A stretch of 25,113 nt of DNA, from NCBI GenBank assembly GCA_003646995.1, contig QMLZ01000019.1:1-25113 (forward strand), read 5' to 3'. Positions 22,945-25,113 of this stretch are shown in pieces. Under the pieces are notes generated by a model. The model was not told where the DNA came from. It did not search any database and was given only the letters and a program-made list of their open reading frames with translations. This DNA is from Deltaproteobacteria bacterium (GTDB lineage: Bacteria > Desulfobacterota > DSM-4660 > Desulfatiglandales > Desulfatiglandaceae). The translations under genes were made by a program, and so were the position numbers. How positions within the stretch are numbered: position 1 is the stretch's first letter; each line of letters starts with the position of its first letter.

Positions 22945-24693
22945 ATGGGATACAAGATCGTGCTAAGGGATGCGTACAAAGGATATACGCTAGATCAAGA
23001 TAAGCTCTTAACTCCTGAAGAGACTGTCAATCGGTTCAAGAAAAAATTGAAAGAAGTGGACCTTGACATACTGGAAAGGACCATAAGGATCGACCAGGGA
23101 AGACTTGACATCCCTGTCTACTTTAGTGTGTGCGGCAGCGATGCTCGCAAGGTCATTGGCACCAAGAAACAAATGGGTAAAGGCGGAACCCCTCAGCAGG
23201 CAGAGGCCAGCGCTGTGATGGAGCTTGCTGAAAGATTCAGCTTTTTTAGCTTTTGCAAGAACGAGGGCAACTTTTTTGTGGGTACCTATGATAGAGTTAA
23301 AGACAAGGCATTGCCCTTTGAAAAGATCGCGAAGTCAGTTCATGACAATTCCTCGGATATAGAAATTGCTGAAAAGGTATTTTCCAGCGTTCCGCTCAAA
23401 TGGACCTGGGGATACAACCTCACCGCACAGGAACCTGTTTTGATTCCTTTTGACTGGTTTTACGCGATAAACGAGTTCAATGGACCATCCGCGGGCAACT
23501 GTGTCGAAGAAGCCATACTTCAAGGGATTTGCGAGGTTGTGGAAAGGCACGTGTCATCACTTGTGAGCAGAAACAGGCTCGCGGTTGCCGGTATAGATCT
23601 ATCTTCGTGTACTAGCGGTGTGGCCCGAGATCTAATAGGGAAATATGAGAAGGCCGGGATAAGGTTGTTTGCCAATGACTTCACCCTTGATACGGGAATT
23701 CCCTCTGTAGGCGTTTTGGCATATGATCCGTCGACGTTTCCAGAGCGCAGTGAAATAGTTTGGACCGCTGGCACAACCCCGAGCCCTGAGAAGGCCTTGA
23801 TAAGAGCCCTTACTGAGGTGGCACAACTGGCCGGGGATTTTGATACTGTATCCAAATATGTGGCAAGCGGTTTGCCGAAGTTACAGAGTCTGGAAGAGGC
23901 CGGTTTTGTCACCCATCCGCGGCAAACCGTGAATATTAATGACCTTTCTGACCTTTCAAATGAAAATATAAGGGTAGAAATAGAGAATTGCGTAAACGCC
24001 CTGAGTAGGATTGAGCTGGAAGTGATCGAGATAGACGTGACGCATCCACTTTTGGGCATACCCTCCTTTTACACAATAATCCCAGGTGCCCATTTTCGTG
24101 AAAGAGCGGCTGGCACTAGCGTGGGAATGTTTAGCGCTAAATTGGTCGCGGAATCCTCTGACAAACACTGGGCGATTTCTCGTTTAAAATGGATGAAAAC
24201 CTTGATGCCCAAGAGATATTATATTTATTTTTATCTGGGTCTTTGTCACATGTCTATTTGTGAATACCGCGAGGCAGTAACATACTTTGAAGAATCATTG
24301 GCCCTTGAGCCGACCAAGGAAGACGTTGCTACCATATATTCCTACATGGGCGTGGCATTAAAAGAGATGGGAGAGTTTAAAAAAGCCCTTAAAGCCTTGG
24401 AAGAGGCTGAGCATGCTGATTCTAGCAGGACGGATGTATATAACCTTATGGGTTTTTGTTATTTCATGCTGAAGGAGCATGAAAAGGCAATCTCCTGTTT
24501 TCATAAAGTCCTGGAGCTTGATCCAACCTCGGCTATAGATTACGCAAATATCGGTTCCAATTACAGGGAACTGGGCCGAATGGAGGAGGCTATTCAATAT
24601 TACCAGCTAGCCCTCGAACTTGATCCCACCATTGAATTTGCAAGGGCAAATCTGCAAAAGCTGATTAATCAGGCCAAGGATGATCGCCCATAG
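22945..24693 (+). CDS. ycaO: YcaO domain protein with C-terminal TPR repeats
   Basis: The protein has 582 residues. The YcaO fold (about 55-400) carries the ATP-binding motifs: SAVMELAER at 89-97 (SxxxExxER), EEAILQGICEVVER with paired acids, and RALTE (RxxxE). YcaO proteins activate a backbone amide with ATP. From 425 to about 575 there are four TPR units (for example YNLMGFCYFMLKEHEKAISCF and YANIGSNYRELGRMEEAIQYY), a protein-binding module. Size and layout match E. coli YcaO, which aids RimO methylthiolation of ribosomal protein S12, rather than the peptide-modifying cyclodehydratases, and no PxPxP tail is seen. No RimO or TfuA gene is in the window. The longest frame starts at 22864; AGGCGG 7 bases before 22945 sets the ATG there. 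Confidence 0.88.
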   Translation: MGYKIVLRDAYKGYTLDQDKLLTPEETVNRFKKKLKEVDLDILERTIRIDQGRLDIPVYFSVCGSDARKVIGTKKQMGKGGTPQQAEASAVMELAERFSFFSFCKNEGNFFVGTYDRVKDKALPFEKIAKSVHDNSSDIEIAEKVFSSVPLKWTWGYNLTAQEPVLIPFDWFYAINEFNGPSAGNCVEEAILQGICEVVERHVSSLVSRNRLAVAGIDLSSCTSGVARDLIGKYEKAGIRLFANDFTLDTGIPSVGVLAYDPSTFPERSEIVWTAGTTPSPEKALIRALTEVAQLAGDFDTVSKYVASGLPKLQSLEEAGFVTHPRQTVNINDLSDLSNENIRVEIENCVNALSRIELEVIEIDVTHPLLGIPSFYTIIPGAHFRERAAGTSVGMFSAKLVAESSDKHWAISRLKWMKTLMPKRYYIYFYLGLCHMSICEYREAVTYFEESLALEPTKEDVATIYSYMGVALKEMGEFKKALKALEEAEHADSSRTDVYNLMGFCYFMLKEHEKAISCFHKVLELDPTSAIDYANIGSNYRELGRMEEAIQYYQLALELDPTIEFARANLQKLINQAKDDRP

Positions 24694-25026
24694 TACTTGC
24701 CTTGATAATTCACACCCAGACGGCCTGCAACTCGGTTCAATCAGGCTTTCTTGACATTTGTCTTGGAGTGATTATGTTTCTTGGTGCCGATTTTTGCCCG
24801 AGCCGAGCCCCGGGACGCCAGTAATTCATCGATATTCATCCCTATCTCCGAAAGGAAAATAAAATATTTGAAATTCTTCCGTTTCTGTGCTTTGTAATGA
24901 TCTTTGTGACTAACAATATCAGAGTCTTATTAGGCAAAATGCAGGATCTGAATTTGGATTGTCCCCACAGGCTCACATACAGCCTTGGTGAGGAAGTACA
25001 TTGCTGGCGAAAGGAGGAAGTAGTTG
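24694..25026. other. Intergenic region between ycaO and ino1
   Basis: These 333 bases contain the minus-strand 32-codon frame at 24741-24839 described separately. On the plus strand TTGTGA (24904-24909) and TATTAG (24928-24933), 18 bases apart, are a weak candidate promoter for ino1. No terminator for ycaO was found. Confidence 0.4.
24741..24839 (-). CDS. Possible 32-residue basic peptide
   Basis: This short frame encodes 32 residues, opening MNIDELLASRGSARAK and ending in a Lys-rich tail (SKTNVKKA). GGAG lies 6 bases before the ATG (24846-24849), a well-placed ribosome-binding site. About a third of the residues are Lys, Arg or His. I recognise no family and see no clear promoter. The case rests on the ribosome-binding site and the otherwise unexplained gap; it could be chance. 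Confidence 0.35.
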   Translation of the reverse strand: MNIDELLASRGSARAKIGTKKHNHSKTNVKKA

Positions 25027-25113
25027 ATGGATAGAATAAGGATCGCCATTGCAGGGCTTGGTAATTGTGCCAGTGCTCTGATACAGGGGATCGAATATTA
25101 CAGGCACAAGTCG
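25027..25113 (+). CDS. ino1: Inositol-3-phosphate synthase, N-terminal part (runs off the window)
   Basis: Only 29 codons are present. [20 protein letters not shown], followed by EYYR, is the NAD-binding opening of bacterial and archaeal myo-inositol-1-phosphate synthases, where GxGNCASSLxQGxxYY is strongly conserved. The enzyme cyclises glucose 6-phosphate to inositol 1-phosphate, used for inositol lipids or compatible solutes such as di-myo-inositol phosphate. AAGGAGG lies 9 bases before the ATG. The rest of the gene is outside the window, so completeness cannot be judged. Confidence 0.88.
   Translation, partial: MDRIRIAIAGLGNCASALIQGIEYYRHKS

Overview
The window looks like a chromosomal stretch of a Gram-negative anaerobe, most likely a member of the Desulfobacterota (former Deltaproteobacteria). 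This is an inference from gene content: a CNB-PilZ protein, split YeeE/YedE sulfur transporters, a KamA-family radical SAM enzyme, a thiolase/DUF35 pair, a Gld-type ABC operon with DUF4340, an orphan LarE, and a YcaO-TPR protein. Base composition is moderate and even by eye. I see no insertion sequences, phage genes, CRISPR array, tRNA or rRNA. Most genes are conserved housekeeping or metabolic genes in short operons on both strands.

Layout. 1-1068 (minus): a lysine-rich small protein, a TIGR04076-like cysteine protein and the start of a radical SAM protein. 1211-2137 (plus): an extended TrmB, convergent by 4 bases with a cNMP-binding/PilZ protein. 2965-5735 (minus): a KamA-family aminomutase homologue with its own promoter, and a coupled pair of YeeE/YedE membrane proteins. 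6177-7625 (plus): greA, a SlyD-like FKBP and a YqiA-like hydrolase, behind a promoter whose -10 box sits inside a 19-base palindrome. 7630-9740 (minus): a PurN-like formyltransferase and a divergent phosphoglycerate kinase. 9835-12475 (plus): a GT9 glycosyltransferase, enolase and a cold-shock gene with a clear terminator. 12553-14218 (minus): prmA-rsmE. 14297-15904 (minus): thiolase and its Zn-ribbon/OB partner, with a promoter upstream and a terminator downstream. 16118-22175 (plus): cutA, then a five-gene run (ABC ATPase, permease, GldG-like, DUF4340, larE). 22261-22458 (minus): a second cold-shock gene. 22945-24693 (plus): YcaO-TPR. 25027-end (plus): start of inositol-3-phosphate synthase.

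Working together. pgk and eno belong to lower glycolysis/gluconeogenesis, and the PGK is unusual. TrmB, RsmE, PrmA, GreA and the two Csp proteins serve translation and transcription. The four Gld-type genes should form one membrane ABC complex, with larE translated from an overlapping start. Several start codons differ from the longest open frame and were reset using Shine-Dalgarno sequences. I found no clear-cut unknown defence or mobile system. The most notable signals are the palindrome over the greA promoter, a 10-base motif shared by the untranslated leaders of the two unlinked cold-shock genes, catalytic-residue changes in the KamA, PGK and TrmB homologues, a repeat-like palindrome read in frame at the end of a YedE gene, and a possible 32-residue basic peptide gene.
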